From: Alkalicoccus daliensis
Lineage (GTDB): Bacteria > Bacillota > Bacilli > Bacillales > Salisediminibacteriaceae
DNA: 64,000 nucleotides
Direction of reading: 5' to 3'
Assembly: GCF_900103955.1 (NCBI RefSeq)
Contig: NZ_FNIL01000002.1
Coordinates: 305,384 to 369,383 of the forward strand
The notes beneath the pieces were generated by a model. That model was not told where the DNA came from. It made no database searches and saw only the letters and a program-made list of their open reading frames with translations. This document shows, piece by piece, positions 1 to 8,480 of the stretch (within the stretch, counting starts at the first letter, position 1; every line of letters starts with the position of its first letter). The position numbers and the translations under genes were made by a program.

Positions 1-2
1 GA

Positions 3-1328
3 AGTTTTACGATGAAAGCTTCCAAAGTCGGAAAAGATACGATGCTTTCCCAGATTATCCGGATGGTAAATGAAGCGCAGGGTTCGAAAGCACCAATTCA
101 AAGGATTGTCGACGTGATCGCTGCTTATTTTGTCCCGGCGGTTGTGTTAATTGCGCTCGGCAGCGCTGTTGTCTGGTTTCTGTTCGGACCGGACCCGGCA
201 TTTATTATGGCGCTTACCACCTTTATCGCCGTGTTGATCATCGCTTGCCCGTGTGCCCTTGGCCTTGCGACACCGACGGCGATTATGGTGGGAACGGAAA
301 AAGGAGCAGAAAACGGGATCCTGATCAAGGATGCTACGAGCCTGGAGCGTGTGAAAAAAATTGATACGGTCGTTTTTGATAAAACAGGTACGATCACAGA
401 AGGAAAGCCGGTAGTTACAGATTTGATACTTTCCGGCATTCTGACGAAGGAAGAGCTGCTGCAGATGGCAGCTTCGGTGGAAAACAGCTCCGAGCATCCG
501 CTGGGGGAAGCGATTGTGGAAGCAGCAAAAGAAACAGGGCTTTCTCTAATTGAACCAGAAAGTTTTCAATCAATTACAGGTCATGGAATTGAAGCCGAAT
601 GGAACGGAAAAAAAGTGTTGATCGGCAACCAAAAGCTGATGGCTGGCCACGGTGTGGATACAGCTTCCATGAACAGCCAGGGCACTGCGCTTGCGAAATC
701 CGGCAAGACACCGATGTTTGTAGCGATGGATGGAAAAATAGCCGGTATTGTCGCCGTAGCAGATACATTGAAAGAAAATGTAAAACAATCTGTACAGACA
801 CTCCAGAAAATGGGGATTAAAGTCCTCATGATTACTGGAGATCATGAAGATACGGCTGCAGCCATCGCCAGGGAAGCCGGAATCGATGATTATATTGCAC
901 AAGTGCTCCCTGAGCACAAGGCGGAAGCGATTAAAAAACTTCAGCAGAAAGAAAAAATTGTAGCGATGGTCGGTGACGGAATCAATGATGCACCGGCACT
1001 TGCGCAGGCAGATGTTGGCATGGCGATCGGTACCGGTACAGATGTAGCGATGGAAACAGCAAACATTACCTTGATGAAGGGGGACATTGCAAAAGTTGTC
1101 ACAGCAATCCAACTTTCCAGAACAACTATGCGTATGATACACCAAAACCTCGGATGGGCATTTGGTTACAATGTTGTGCTGATCCCAGTAGCTGCTGGAG
1201 CGTTATTTCCTGTTTTCGGCATTCTCCTGAATCCAATGCTCGCCGGGTTGGCGATGGCGCTCAGCTCTGTTTCCGTCGTATTAAACACGTTAAGGCTGAG
1301 AAAATTTAAGTCAGTGCCTGCTGCATAA
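3..1328 (+). CDS. copA: Copper-exporting P1B-type ATPase CopA, 3' part
   Basis: ATP-driven Cu(I) efflux pump of the cytoplasmic membrane. The frame is open to the window edge (codons before the ATG at 12 read S-F-T), so that ATG is internal and the N-terminal metal-binding domains and first membrane helices lie outside. Counting from that Met, the transmembrane metal site ACPCALG (CPC) is at about 79-81, the phosphorylation motif DKTGT at 123-127, the nucleotide-domain SEHPLG follows, then GDGINDAP, and the last helix pair has the YN and MALSS signatures of Cu(I) pumps. copB follows 160 bp downstream on the same strand, so this is a copper-resistance locus. The family assignment is firm; metal specificity is inferred from the CPC/YN/MxxSS set. 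Confidence 0.95.
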   Translation, partial: SFTMKASKVGKDTMLSQIIRMVNEAQGSKAPIQRIVDVIAAYFVPAVVLIALGSAVVWFLFGPDPAFIMALTTFIAVLIIACPCALGLATPTAIMVGTEKGAENGILIKDATSLERVKKIDTVVFDKTGTITEGKPVVTDLILSGILTKEELLQMAASVENSSEHPLGEAIVEAAKETGLSLIEPESFQSITGHGIEAEWNGKKVLIGNQKLMAGHGVDTASMNSQGTALAKSGKTPMFVAMDGKIAGIVAVADTLKENVKQSVQTLQKMGIKVLMITGDHEDTAAAIAREAGIDDYIAQVLPEHKAEAIKKLQQKEKIVAMVGDGINDAPALAQADVGMAIGTGTDVAMETANITLMKGDIAKVVTAIQLSRTTMRMIHQNLGWAFGYNVVLIPVAAGALFPVFGILLNPMLAGLAMALSSVSVVLNTLRLRKFKSVPAA

Positions 1329-1488
1329 GCAGGCAGCCCAACTTTAAGCTGGGAGGGCAACTAGGTTATTTATGACGAACTCTTTCCCTGCGGAGCTTCA
1401 TTTTTAACATGTGACTCGTTAGGAAGAAACAGAAAAAATTGTTAACACATTTATCGATCGCAGTACGATAAGAAAGGAGAGGAATTAA

Positions 1489-3495
1489 ATGAATGATCAC
1501 CATCAGCACCATTCATCTGAAGAACATTCTCATAACAACCACTCCGAAGGACATGCGCACCACGAAAACGAATTTAAAAAGAGGTTTTATGTTTCGCTGA
1601 TCTTTATGGTTCCTATTTTACTTCTTTCGCCCATGATACAGTCCTTTATCGGAGTAGACTGGCGTTTTCAGGGCGACATGTTCATTCTCTTTGCGCTTTC
1701 CAGTGTCGTTTACTTTTACGGGGGCTGGCCATTTTTAAAAGGTGTATTTCAGGAAATGAAACAGAAGGCTCCTGGCATGATGACACTGATCGCTTTTGCC
1801 ATTTCAGTCGCTTATTTTTACAGCACAGCAGTGGTATTCGGTGTTCCAGGGCATGAAATGTATTGGGAACTTTCTACGCTTATCGTTATTATGCTGCTCG
1901 GCCATTGGATAGAAATGAAGTCAATTAGGGGCGCATCGAATGACTTGGAAGAATTAGTGAGGTTTATGCCTTCTACAGCTCACTTGTTGGAGCAGGATGG
2001 AAGTACGCGGGAAGTAGCCGTTGCTGAGCTGCACCCCGGACAGCAGGTGCTTATTAAACCAGGGGAAAAAGTTCCAGTGGATGGAGAAATAATAAAAGGT
2101 ACCTCTGAAGTGGATGAATCCAGTTTGACAGGAGAATCCGTTCCCATCCTGAAAGAAGCGGAAGATCAAGTAATTGGTGGATCTGTCAACGGAGAAGGGT
2201 CTCTTACAGTAACAGTGAAGAAAACGGGAGAAGAAAGCTACCTTTCTCAAGTAATTACCATGGTAAAAGAAGCGCAGGAGTCAAAATCACGAACACAGAA
2301 TCTGGCAAATCGTGCAGCAAAGCTGTTGTTTTACGTAGCGGTGCTTGCCGGCGCTGCAACTTTGGTTATCTGGTTGACAGTTGGATTTTCCGTACAGTTT
2401 TCTATTGAACGCATGGTCACAGTGATGGTAATTGCCTGCCCGCATGCATTAGGATTAGCGACTCCGTTAGTTACTGCAGTATCCACAAGCCTGTCTGCCA
2501 AAAAAGGGCTGCTGATACGAAATCGTACGAACTTTGAAGAAGGACGGTATTTGGACGCGGTCGTATTTGATAAAACGGGGACCCTTACAAAAGGAGAATT
2601 TGGCATTACGGATTTTCTTGCAGCAGGGGAGAAAGAGGAAGATGAGATCCTTGCATTGGCGGCTTCCATTGAATCTCAATCGGAACATCCAATTGCAAAA
2701 GGAATTATTGCCGCATCAAAAGACAAAAATATTAAAGTTACTTCACCTGATGACTTTACGTCTTTAACCGGGAAGGGGCTGCAGGGCACTGTAAACGGAG
2801 AGAAGGTAATGGTGGTAAGCCCTGGATATATGCAGGAGGAAGAAATTTCCTATCCAAAGGAAGATTTCGAAGCTTTATCGGAAGAAGGGAAAACAGTAGT
2901 ATTTGTGCTTCTAAACGACACTTACGCTGCCATGATCGGTCTTGCTGATCAAGTGCGGGAAAGCTCTAAAAAAGCTGTGGCAGCATTGAAAGACATGGGT
3001 ATTAAATCCATCATGCTCACCGGGGATAATCAAAAGGTGGCAGAATGGGTAGGCAGGCAGCTTGACCTGGAAGAAGTATATGCTGGAGTACTGCCTCATG
3101 AAAAAGCAGAAAAAATCAAAGAAATTCAAGCGAAAGGATGGAAAGTGGCTATGACAGGAGACGGAGTGAATGATGCTCCCGCGCTCGCCAATGCGGACCT
3201 GGGTATAGCCATCGGAGCAGGAACCGATGTAGCGATGGAATCGGCAGATGTCATTTTAGTTAAAAGTGATCCGCAGGACGTAGTAGCATTATTAAAGCTC
3301 TCCCGCGCCACTTATCGCAAAATGATTCAAAACCTCTGGTGGGCTGCAGGATATAACATTGTCGCACTCCCGCTGGCAGCTGGAATTCTATATACCTTTG
3401 GAATTCTGCTTACTCCTGCGGCAGGGGCAGTCCTGATGTCGCTCAGCACCATAATTGTAGCGATTAATGCAAGATTATTAAAAACCTCTTCGTAA
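1489..3495 (+). CDS. copB: CopB-like heavy-metal P1B-type ATPase (CPH type)
   Basis: Complete 668-residue P1B ATPase. The first 30 residues are histidine-rich, a cytosolic metal-binding tail typical of CopB. Actuator TGES lies near 214-217, the membrane metal motif is CPH (317-319) rather than CPC, the phosphorylation motif DKTGT is at 361-365, SEHPIAKG is in the nucleotide domain, and GDGVNDAP is in the hinge. CPH pumps (P1B-3) are known to prefer Cu(II) or Ag(I), so this pump probably complements copA just upstream. The start is fixed by AAAGGAGAGG a few bases before the ATG. A strong terminator follows at 3571. No copper-sensing regulator gene is seen beside the pair in this window. Confidence 0.93.
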   Translation: MNDHHQHHSSEEHSHNNHSEGHAHHENEFKKRFYVSLIFMVPILLLSPMIQSFIGVDWRFQGDMFILFALSSVVYFYGGWPFLKGVFQEMKQKAPGMMTLIAFAISVAYFYSTAVVFGVPGHEMYWELSTLIVIMLLGHWIEMKSIRGASNDLEELVRFMPSTAHLLEQDGSTREVAVAELHPGQQVLIKPGEKVPVDGEIIKGTSEVDESSLTGESVPILKEAEDQVIGGSVNGEGSLTVTVKKTGEESYLSQVITMVKEAQESKSRTQNLANRAAKLLFYVAVLAGAATLVIWLTVGFSVQFSIERMVTVMVIACPHALGLATPLVTAVSTSLSAKKGLLIRNRTNFEEGRYLDAVVFDKTGTLTKGEFGITDFLAAGEKEEDEILALAASIESQSEHPIAKGIIAASKDKNIKVTSPDDFTSLTGKGLQGTVNGEKVMVVSPGYMQEEEISYPKEDFEALSEEGKTVVFVLLNDTYAAMIGLADQVRESSKKAVAALKDMGIKSIMLTGDNQKVAEWVGRQLDLEEVYAGVLPHEKAEKIKEIQAKGWKVAMTGDGVNDAPALANADLGIAIGAGTDVAMESADVILVKSDPQDVVALLKLSRATYRKMIQNLWWAAGYNIVALPLAAGILYTFGILLTPAAGAVLMSLSTIIVAINARLLKTSS

Positions 3496-3570
3496 AAACG
3501 ATAACTATATTCATTGTGCACTGCCATTCGATTCTTCTCTGAAAATTAATAAGCATAATAAAATAGAGGA

Positions 3571-3615
3571 AAAGAAGGCTCTGATCTCAATAGCAGATGG
3601 AGCCTTCTTTTATTT
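3571..3615 (+). terminator. Terminator after copB
   Basis: Perfect 11-bp inverted repeat (3571-3581 with 3600-3610; arm AAAGAAGGCTC) with an 18-base loop, ending in a T-rich stretch. It closes the copA-copB unit. Confidence 0.85.
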
Positions 3616-3736
3616 ACTGATTTTAATTTCTACTGAATTCAAACAGTTCCTCTCCATACATGATGCGCTTTTGTGAACAGTAAGCAACTGAAATCCTGCT
3701 GCATTGTTAAGTCTTATTGCAGAGCATTAAAAAGTA

Positions 3737-4180
3737 TTACGAAAAAAACTCAAACCCCATATTAGCCAATACAGCTATAATAAAACCTGTCACTCCTACG
3801 CTAATACCACTGTATATCCACAATTGTATTCTGTTGATCTTTAAAGCTTTTGCTATAATTCCAATCACCCAGACGCCTGTAACCGGTGTAAGAAATAAGA
3901 TAAAGAAAACCCCGTATTTTTCAATCCGGTTTCGCCATTTTCCCCGCAGGGATTTATCACTCATTTTTTTCATGAATTTAAATTTCATTAACCAATTATA
4001 TAAAAAATCAATTAAAGGAATAACCATCCAGTTGCCTAGTGATGCCCAAAGAAAAGCATCAAACCAATTAAGGCCTACTGATAATCCAAAAGGAACTGCA
4101 AGGTATATTTCAAAGTGTGGAAAAAAACCCATAAACCATGTCGTAGCTGCTAAACTAATATATTTTAATATTTCCATCAT
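3737..4180 (-). CDS. Putative small multidrug export protein
   Basis: 147-residue integral membrane protein with about four hydrophobic segments. The pattern (GFFPHFEIYLAVPFG near the N-terminus, a central basic loop MKKMSDKSLRGKWRNRIEKYG, then FFILFLTPVTGVWV) matches the Sm_multidrug_ex family of small DedA-like membrane proteins. Substrates of that family are poorly known; the export role is the family label, not something visible here. The start has GAGAGGAGTG upstream. It is transcribed away from a TetR regulator gene at 4565, which suggests that regulator controls it. Confidence 0.75.
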   Translation of the reverse strand: MMEILKYISLAATTWFMGFFPHFEIYLAVPFGLSVGLNWFDAFLWASLGNWMVIPLIDFLYNWLMKFKFMKKMSDKSLRGKWRNRIEKYGVFFILFLTPVTGVWVIGIIAKALKINRIQLWIYSGISVGVTGFIIAVLANMGFEFFS

Positions 4181-4399
4181 GCACTCACTCCTCTCTCAAA
4201 AATTCTAATGCAGGTAAATTTTATAAGAATCGCGACAGACCCCAGCCCCAGGAATATAGTAAGCGAAATGCAAAGAAAAATTCGCGATTCCGGGAGAGGG
4301 GGTATCCTCTGTACAGAAAGCACGCTGTAACAATTTAGAACTTCCGCAGTACGGCAGTGGAATATCATTCTGATTTCCAAAAAATTGTTTATAGTACAT
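4177..4399 (-). pseudogene. Small ORF upstream of the export gene, probably frameshifted
   Basis: An ATG at 4399 has a good ribosome binding site (GAAAGGAAG), but its frame stops at 4205 without a recognisable domain. The neighbouring frame (4380 to 4177) carries a clear membrane helix (IFLCISLTIFLGLGSVAILI) and its stop overlaps the export-gene start. The simplest reading is one short membrane-protein gene split by a frameshift between about 4300 and 4340. It could also be two unrelated short frames. Product unrecognised. Confidence 0.35.
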
Positions 4400-4423
4400 A
4401 GATCGACTTCCTTTCTATTTATA

Positions 4424-4448
4424 ATTAATGTACAATATATTCATTAAT
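4424..4448. promoter_or_regulatory. Inverted repeat, candidate TetR operator
   Basis: ATTAATG (4424-4430), 11 bases, CATTAAT (4442-4448), in the divergent intergenic region between the leftward export genes and the rightward TetR gene. Position and symmetry fit an operator for that regulator. The AT-rich background makes chance symmetry possible. Confidence 0.4.
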
Positions 4449-4564
4449 GAACACTTTGTATGGTTTTATTGTAATTGACATATTATTCAGTGGTAAATCA
4501 TCAAAGTTAAAGAAATGTACACTATAAAACAAATTACTAAAATTGTTCAGAGGGAGGGAGCCGG

Positions 4565-5170
4565 ATGAAAAATAGGGAAGATGACAGAAGAGTAATGAAA
4601 ACCCAGCAAGCGATCCATGAAGCATTTTCATTATTAATGGAGGAAAAAAAATATAGTAAAATTACGATTCAAGATATTATTGACCGCGCTAATGTAGGAA
4701 GATCTACCTTTTATGCGCATTTCGCCACTAAAGACGATTTGCTGTTCAGTAGTGTAGAGGAGTTACTGGAAGTACTTAACCAATATGTAAAGAGCTATAT
4801 GGAACATGATGGAGAGGAACCAGAATTAATATCAGTAATAGAATTTTTTGAACATATAGAGGAAAACAGTAAAACAATGAGAGGGTTATTTAAAACAGAA
4901 GCGGCTGATTTATTCTTTGAAAAAGTGGAGGCATATTGGAAAGATGGAATGGAGAGGTATCTTCGGTGGAAAATACCGGCGGGCCAGGAACCGAAAGTGC
5001 CTGTAGAGATTTTAACAAACCATATTTCCAGCACGTTAATTAACTTATTGAAGTGGTGGGTAAACAATCAAATGTCCTATACTCCACTTCAAATGGAGAA
5101 ATACTTTAGAGAGTTAATAAATCCCTGTATTGATTCGATTATTTATAACGATGCAGCCAAAGAAGCTTAA
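4565..5170 (+). CDS. TetR/AcrR family transcriptional regulator
   Basis: 201 residues. The N-terminal helix-turn-helix is typical: KTQQAIHEAFSLLMEE, then ITIQDIIDRANVGRSTFYAHF at about 35-55 with the family YAHF end. The C-terminal part is helical and ligand-binding in the family; no specific ligand can be read from it. The start follows AGAGGGAGGG at suitable spacing. It is divergent from the small multidrug export gene across about 165 bp that holds an inverted repeat at 4424, so it probably represses that gene and itself. A terminator follows at 5254. Confidence 0.88.
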   Translation: MKNREDDRRVMKTQQAIHEAFSLLMEEKKYSKITIQDIIDRANVGRSTFYAHFATKDDLLFSSVEELLEVLNQYVKSYMEHDGEEPELISVIEFFEHIEENSKTMRGLFKTEAADLFFEKVEAYWKDGMERYLRWKIPAGQEPKVPVEILTNHISSTLINLLKWWVNNQMSYTPLQMEKYFRELINPCIDSIIYNDAAKEA

Positions 5171-5253
5171 TTGTTCTCTGGGGAAACAAGCAGCAGAAAA
5201 ATTTCGCTACCTTCCCTCAGGGCAGTACCACCGGAAATAAGCAAAACCAAATG

Positions 5254-5299
5254 AAAAAGGGAAGCTTCCAATTCGAGATTGGCAGCTTCCCCTTTTTTA
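5254..5299 (+). terminator. Terminator after the TetR gene
   Basis: Stem GGGAAGCT (5259-5266) with AGCTTCCC (5284-5291), extended inside by CCAAT/ATTGG, followed by CTTTTTT. Apart from this hairpin the 5171-5550 interval shows no gene. Confidence 0.85.
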
Positions 5300-5568
5300 T
5301 TGCACTTTAATTCGGTGAATAAGTTTTCACCATCTCATTTTTTATCTAATTATACGCTTTGAAATAAACATTTCGAACATTGTTTATGCACTTATCTTTT
5401 TGAGGACCGGTGAGAATAAGCCTGCCTCTGCCGGGTTAATTTATTCTTGAAACTCAAGTCGGGGTTATTTAATTTCCTGCCTCATAGACTGCTCTTGTGT
5501 CACTTTTAGAGATAATCTGCATCAATTTTAATCTATATATTACATGAGATAAAAAGGTGAGTGAGAGA

Positions 5569-5970
5569 TTGAAATTCAATGCACTGATTCCAGAATTATC
5601 AGTTAATGATATTGAGAGGTCAAAATGGTTTTATATAGAGATACTTGGGTTCCGATTAGAATATGGAAGGAAAAATGAAAAATTTGCTTTTTTATCACTT
5701 AACAAAGCACAAATTATGATTGAAGAAATTAATGGTTATTGGAATACAGGGTTGTTAGAATATCCATTTGGCAAGGGCATTAACTTTCAAGTAATAGTAG
5801 ACGATATTCAACCCATAATTGAAAGATTAAATCAAAATGAAATTTCATTATTTAAAGAACCTACTGTTAATGAATATAAAACTAATGAGAAAATAATCAA
5901 AGAGATTGAATTTCTCGTTCAAGACCTAGATGTTTATTTGTTGAGATTGTCACAAGAAGTTAGTAGTTAA
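5569..5970 (+). CDS. VOC-family protein, bleomycin-resistance type
   Basis: About 133 residues in the glyoxalase/bleomycin-resistance fold. The opening KFNALIPELSVNDIERSKWF, followed by ILGFRLEYGRKNEKFAFLSL and IMIEEI, is characteristic of BLMA-like drug-binding proteins, which sequester bleomycin-type antibiotics rather than catalyse. A GTG at 5557 would give four more residues, but AAAAAGGTGA (5551-5560) sits at ideal spacing from the TTG at 5569, which also gives the usual family N-terminus. It is flanked by intergenic DNA and appears monocistronic. Base composition is AT-richer than its neighbours, which hints at acquisition. The exact ligand is unknown. Confidence 0.8.
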   Translation: MKFNALIPELSVNDIERSKWFYIEILGFRLEYGRKNEKFAFLSLNKAQIMIEEINGYWNTGLLEYPFGKGINFQVIVDDIQPIIERLNQNEISLFKEPTVNEYKTNEKIIKEIEFLVQDLDVYLLRLSQEVSS

Positions 5971-6191
5971 CTTGTTGGATGAATTTCGATTATTAACATT
6001 GGCTCCAAGTTAATTAAGTTTTAGTTTTCGATACTATATATTTTGAGTATACTTAAAACATACAACAAGTTGCTGAATCGAAAATAGTACTCACTGCTTG
6101 ATTTGGTTGGAAATACTATTGGAGATTTTAAGTGCTGGCAAAAATAAATTATTGAAATATGGTCATTTAAGTTTAATTAGGAGGTCTTACA

Positions 6192-6335
6192 ATGACAAGA
6201 GTTCAAATAACAATAGTGGTAGCAACAGCAGTTTATATTGCTTTAGATTACGCTGATGTTGGTGGAACTATTGCTAAGATTATAGATTCAAAAGATTGGT
6301 ATAGAAATACCGGATGGATGGATATAGCACAATGA
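6192..6335 (+). CDS. Hypothetical 47-residue protein
   Basis: A short ORF directly behind a near-perfect AGGAGG (6179-6184) at about 7-base spacing. The product opens with a hydrophobic stretch (ITIVVATAVYIALDYA) and ends in a charged tail. It is not recognised. Its TGA overlaps the ATG of the next ORF (ATGA), so the two are translationally coupled, which supports both being real. A terminator at 6531 ends the pair. Confidence 0.6.
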   Translation: MTRVQITIVVATAVYIALDYADVGGTIAKIIDSKDWYRNTGWMDIAQ

Positions 6336-6511
6336 AATACATAAGATATTTAATATATTTTATTATAATTAGTACGGTTTTTTACTTTATATCTCAATAT
6401 GTCACTCAAGATAAACAAATATTAAATATGATTATAGGTTTTATACTCCTATTCATAGTGGCCTTTCCGTTAATGTATTTAGAATTCATTAAGATTCAAA
6501 AAAGATATTGA
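6332..6511 (+). CDS. Hypothetical two-helix membrane protein
   Basis: 59 residues. It opens with MKYIRYLIYFIIISTVFYF, has a second helix MIIGFILLFIVAFPLMYL and ends in a basic tail. The ATG at 6332 overlaps the stop of the upstream 47-residue ORF by four bases. An upstream in-frame ATG at 6314 lies inside that ORF and lacks its own ribosome binding site, so 6332 is preferred. Function unknown; the operon is only these two small genes. Confidence 0.6.
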   Translation: MKYIRYLIYFIIISTVFYFISQYVTQDKQILNMIIGFILLFIVAFPLMYLEFIKIQKRY

Positions 6512-6530
6512 AATTAAAAAACATACTCCA

Positions 6531-6572
6531 GACAATAAAAGACGCCCATAAAAGCGTCTTTTATTGTCTATT
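6531..6572 (+). terminator. Strong hairpin terminator
   Basis: Perfect 15-bp stem (GACAATAAAAGACGC, 6531-6545, with its complement at 6554-6568) and an 8-base loop. The stem ends in TTTTATTGTC, so it may work in both directions. Confidence 0.8.
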
Positions 6573-6608
6573 CTTCTTTACTAATAAAATAGTTTTCTTT
6601 TCCCGACT

Positions 6609-6755
6609 TTACATAGCAACCACATGATACGCTGATACTTCTTCTTCATCCTGCGGATTATCCGTCTGCACCAAATCTCCTTTTTCTACATCATCAAGAT
6701 TTAATTCTTTATGAATCGTTTTCAACCCTTCGCCATATGCAGAGTTAGGTTTGAT
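6609..6755 (-). pseudogene. 3' fragment of an unidentified gene
   Basis: Reading leftward, an open frame of about 48 codons ends at a TAA (6609-6611) with the tail EEEVSAYHVVAM. Codon use and composition look protein-like (ending YGEGLKTIHKELNLDD, then acidic), but no start codon or ribosome binding site is present and the frame runs into the XRE gene on the other strand. I read it as the surviving C-terminus of a truncated gene. Family not recognised. Confidence 0.35.
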
Positions 6756-7038
6756 AAGTATACTCTTTCTTTATACAGTGAGCATCTCTGGATGCTTGAT
6801 ACAAAATGATTCGATTAAAGATGCTTTAGATAGCGCTGAATACAGACGCAGCCGTATCGTTTTTCGAAGACGCATGGAACTAGGTCTCTCCCAAACAGCG
6901 CTTGCAGAGAAAGCAGGAGTTACTCAGAAAACAATCAGCCGAGTTGAGGGTGGAGACCCGGGGATAAGAACAAGTACGATCGAAAAGGTATATGCAGCGC
7001 TGGAGATGAAAGAAGAAGTATCTGCCGGAACAAATTGA
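6751..7038 (+). CDS. XRE-family HTH protein, antitoxin-like
   Basis: The helix-turn-helix is clear: RRRMELGLSQTALAEKAGVT then QKTISRVEGGDPGIRTSTIEKVYAAL, the HigA/XRE antitoxin layout. The first 20-odd residues are hydrophobic and unlike the family. No good ribosome binding site precedes the start, and the homologous remnant at 8215 suggests the true N-terminus was different (HDLRNRLMQ...SIKEAL). The gene is therefore probably truncated or rearranged at its 5' end. It is followed 40 bp later by another antitoxin-like ORF. No toxin partner is seen. Confidence 0.6.
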   Translation: MISILFLYTVSISGCLIQNDSIKDALDSAEYRRSRIVFRRRMELGLSQTALAEKAGVTQKTISRVEGGDPGIRTSTIEKVYAALEMKEEVSAGTN

Positions 7039-7078
7039 TATTTTGCAGCTATATAGTATATAGATGAGGTGATGTTCA

Positions 7079-7351
7079 ATGAATTCTTTAAGTGAGTATG
7101 CTAAAAAAGAATTATTTGATGCTTTGCAGGGAAAAGAGTCAGGTGCTGTTGTTATAAATGGTAAGTTGTTTTCAATTGAAGTGATAAATTAAGATTCAGC
7201 TATCGAGGATGACATCTCTGATACGTTATCAAAAGAAATGGATGAATATCCTGAACTTAAAGCTTCACTCACAAGGTATGTAAGCACCCCAGAAATGAAA
7301 AAGTATTCTGGAAGCGAGCTGAAAACCAGACGTAATGATAAAAGAAAATAA
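7079..7351 (+). pseudogene. Small antitoxin-like gene with one in-frame TAA
   Basis: An ATG at 7079 starts 37 codons (ending INGKLFSIEVIN), then TAA at 7190-7192, then the same frame stays open for 52 codons (DSAIEDDISDTLSKEMDEYP, later MKKYSGSELKTRRNDKRK) to a TAA at 7349-7351. The two halves read as one roughly 90-residue acidic-to-basic protein, comparable in size and context to Phd-like antitoxins, although I cannot name the family. The internal stop is either a nonsense mutation or a recoding site. It sits just downstream of the XRE antitoxin-like gene. Confidence 0.5.
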
Positions 7352-7450
7352 CAACATTCTTCCAATCATCCACTTCACTAACTAATTTTTGATCGAAGAG
7401 AGAAAGTACCCTGACTGGGAGGGCGCAAACTAAACAGCCTAAAGCGTCGG

Positions 7451-7987
7451 CTAAAAATCTTGGGTACAAGCTGACTCGTTTAATATATTTGGTAAGTAGC
7501 CCATATTTTCTACAGTAACAATATCTTCGTTAAATGGTTTTAAGATATTGTTAACATGCTTTTTACTCGTTATCTTTGGATACCCTAAGCAAACGTTTAA
7601 AATACTATCAAGTTTTTTAGAAGAGCCTCCAATGAAGTACTGAGAAATATATGTACTATCTTCTGAAGCAACGATCACAAGTGGTGCAAAGTCCAATACA
7701 TATTCAAGTTCTTCTTCTTTGATAAGTCGGTCTGCAGAAAATGCTGTTTTAAATTCAGGGGTATTGAAAGAGTTGATAGAACCATCTAATACATATAATA
7801 CAGATTTTCTGTAAATACAATAAACCCCCAAGATTGTTTTATCCGGTGGAATAAAAGGATCTTCCATTAAATGAGCAATTCTATCATCATCTTTCTCAAT
7901 GGGAATTGCATGAAAACGAAGCACTATCATCTTATCTATAAAATCTATGCTTTTTGGTACAAAATCTTTTTCAGTGTAAGTGTGCAA
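7451..7987 (-). CDS. Hypothetical soluble protein
   Basis: 178 residues with no signal peptide or membrane helix. Not recognised. The start is a TTG at 7987 with AAAGGGGGC upstream. The sequence is mixed alpha/beta (VLRFHAIPIEKDDD, ILGVYCIYRKSVLYVLDGS, FAPLVIVASEDSTYISQYFI) and ends ESACTQDF. It stands alone on the minus strand between toxin-antitoxin remnants, so a role in the same accessory island is possible but not shown. Confidence 0.55.
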   Translation of the reverse strand: MHTYTEKDFVPKSIDFIDKMIVLRFHAIPIEKDDDRIAHLMEDPFIPPDKTILGVYCIYRKSVLYVLDGSINSFNTPEFKTAFSADRLIKEEELEYVLDFAPLVIVASEDSTYISQYFIGGSSKKLDSILNVCLGYPKITSKKHVNNILKPFNEDIVTVENMGYLPNILNESACTQDF

Positions 7988-8214
7988 GGATATTTGCCCC
8001 CTTTCTTTTCATTCATATTTGAGTGACTGCTATGATTTCATAGTAATTATGAGGCAGGCGGGTAATATTTGCAATTCGTCGATACACTTGATCGCTCCTT
8101 AGATCATAAAGCGCTATGCCAAAGAAGCGATAACGGTAAAATCCTAAATGTTGTGGCTATATGATTATTTAAAACAAACAAAAAGAGAAAAATATTTTTT
8201 GAAGAGTGAGACAT

Positions 8215-8340
8215 ATGGCTGCATTACATGATTTGAGAAATCGTCTGATGCAGGATCATTCGATCAAAGAAGCTTTATAGAGCGCTGGAGATGAAAGAAG
8301 AAGTATTTTCCTGGAAAAATTGATACTTTGCAACTCAATG
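8215..8340 (+). pseudogene. Internally deleted copy of the XRE antitoxin-like gene
   Basis: The sequence from about 8252 to 8335 matches the 6751 gene on both sides of a junction. TCGATCAAAGAAGCTTTA resembles the region ending at 6830, and AGCGCTGGAGATGAAAGAAG (from 8281) matches 6996 onward. The 164 bp that separate two AGCGCTG repeats in the first copy (6832 and 6996) are missing here. A TAG at 8278-8280 also closes the frame. This is a deletion derivative between short direct repeats. It keeps an N-terminus (ATG at 8215, HDLRNRLMQDHSIKEAL) that the first copy has lost. Confidence 0.7.
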
Positions 8341-8390
8341 AAACTTCCGATTTTACTCCAAAAAATGTAAGATCGTTGATACACTGCCGC

Positions 8391-8430
8391 AAAACATCCG
8401 TGCCTATCGTATAAAGGGCGGATGTTTTTT
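8391..8430 (+). terminator. Hairpin terminator
   Basis: AAAACATCCG (8391-8400) with CGGATGTTTT (8419-8428), then TT. A second inverted repeat (TTTGAAAAGCA at 8444-8454 with its complement at 8475-8485) abuts the end of the leftward AbiEii remnant and may serve that gene. Confidence 0.7.
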
Positions 8431-8480
8431 GATACTGTGATTATTTGAAAAGCACTTTCCGTTAATAAGGAAGCTGCTTT

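Noticed and set aside
570..1145. Long minus-strand open frame across copA
   Set aside because: It is antisense to a clear P-type ATPase and has Cys/His-rich, repetitive composition typical of a shadow frame.
1329..1488. Copper-regulator binding site between copA and copB
   Set aside because: A short CCCA...TGGG hairpin is visible but no CsoR- or CopY-type consensus, so no operator is claimed.
7269..7469. 66-codon minus-strand frame
   Set aside because: It is antisense to the interrupted small gene and has no ribosome binding site, though a stretch near its N-terminus looked protein-like.
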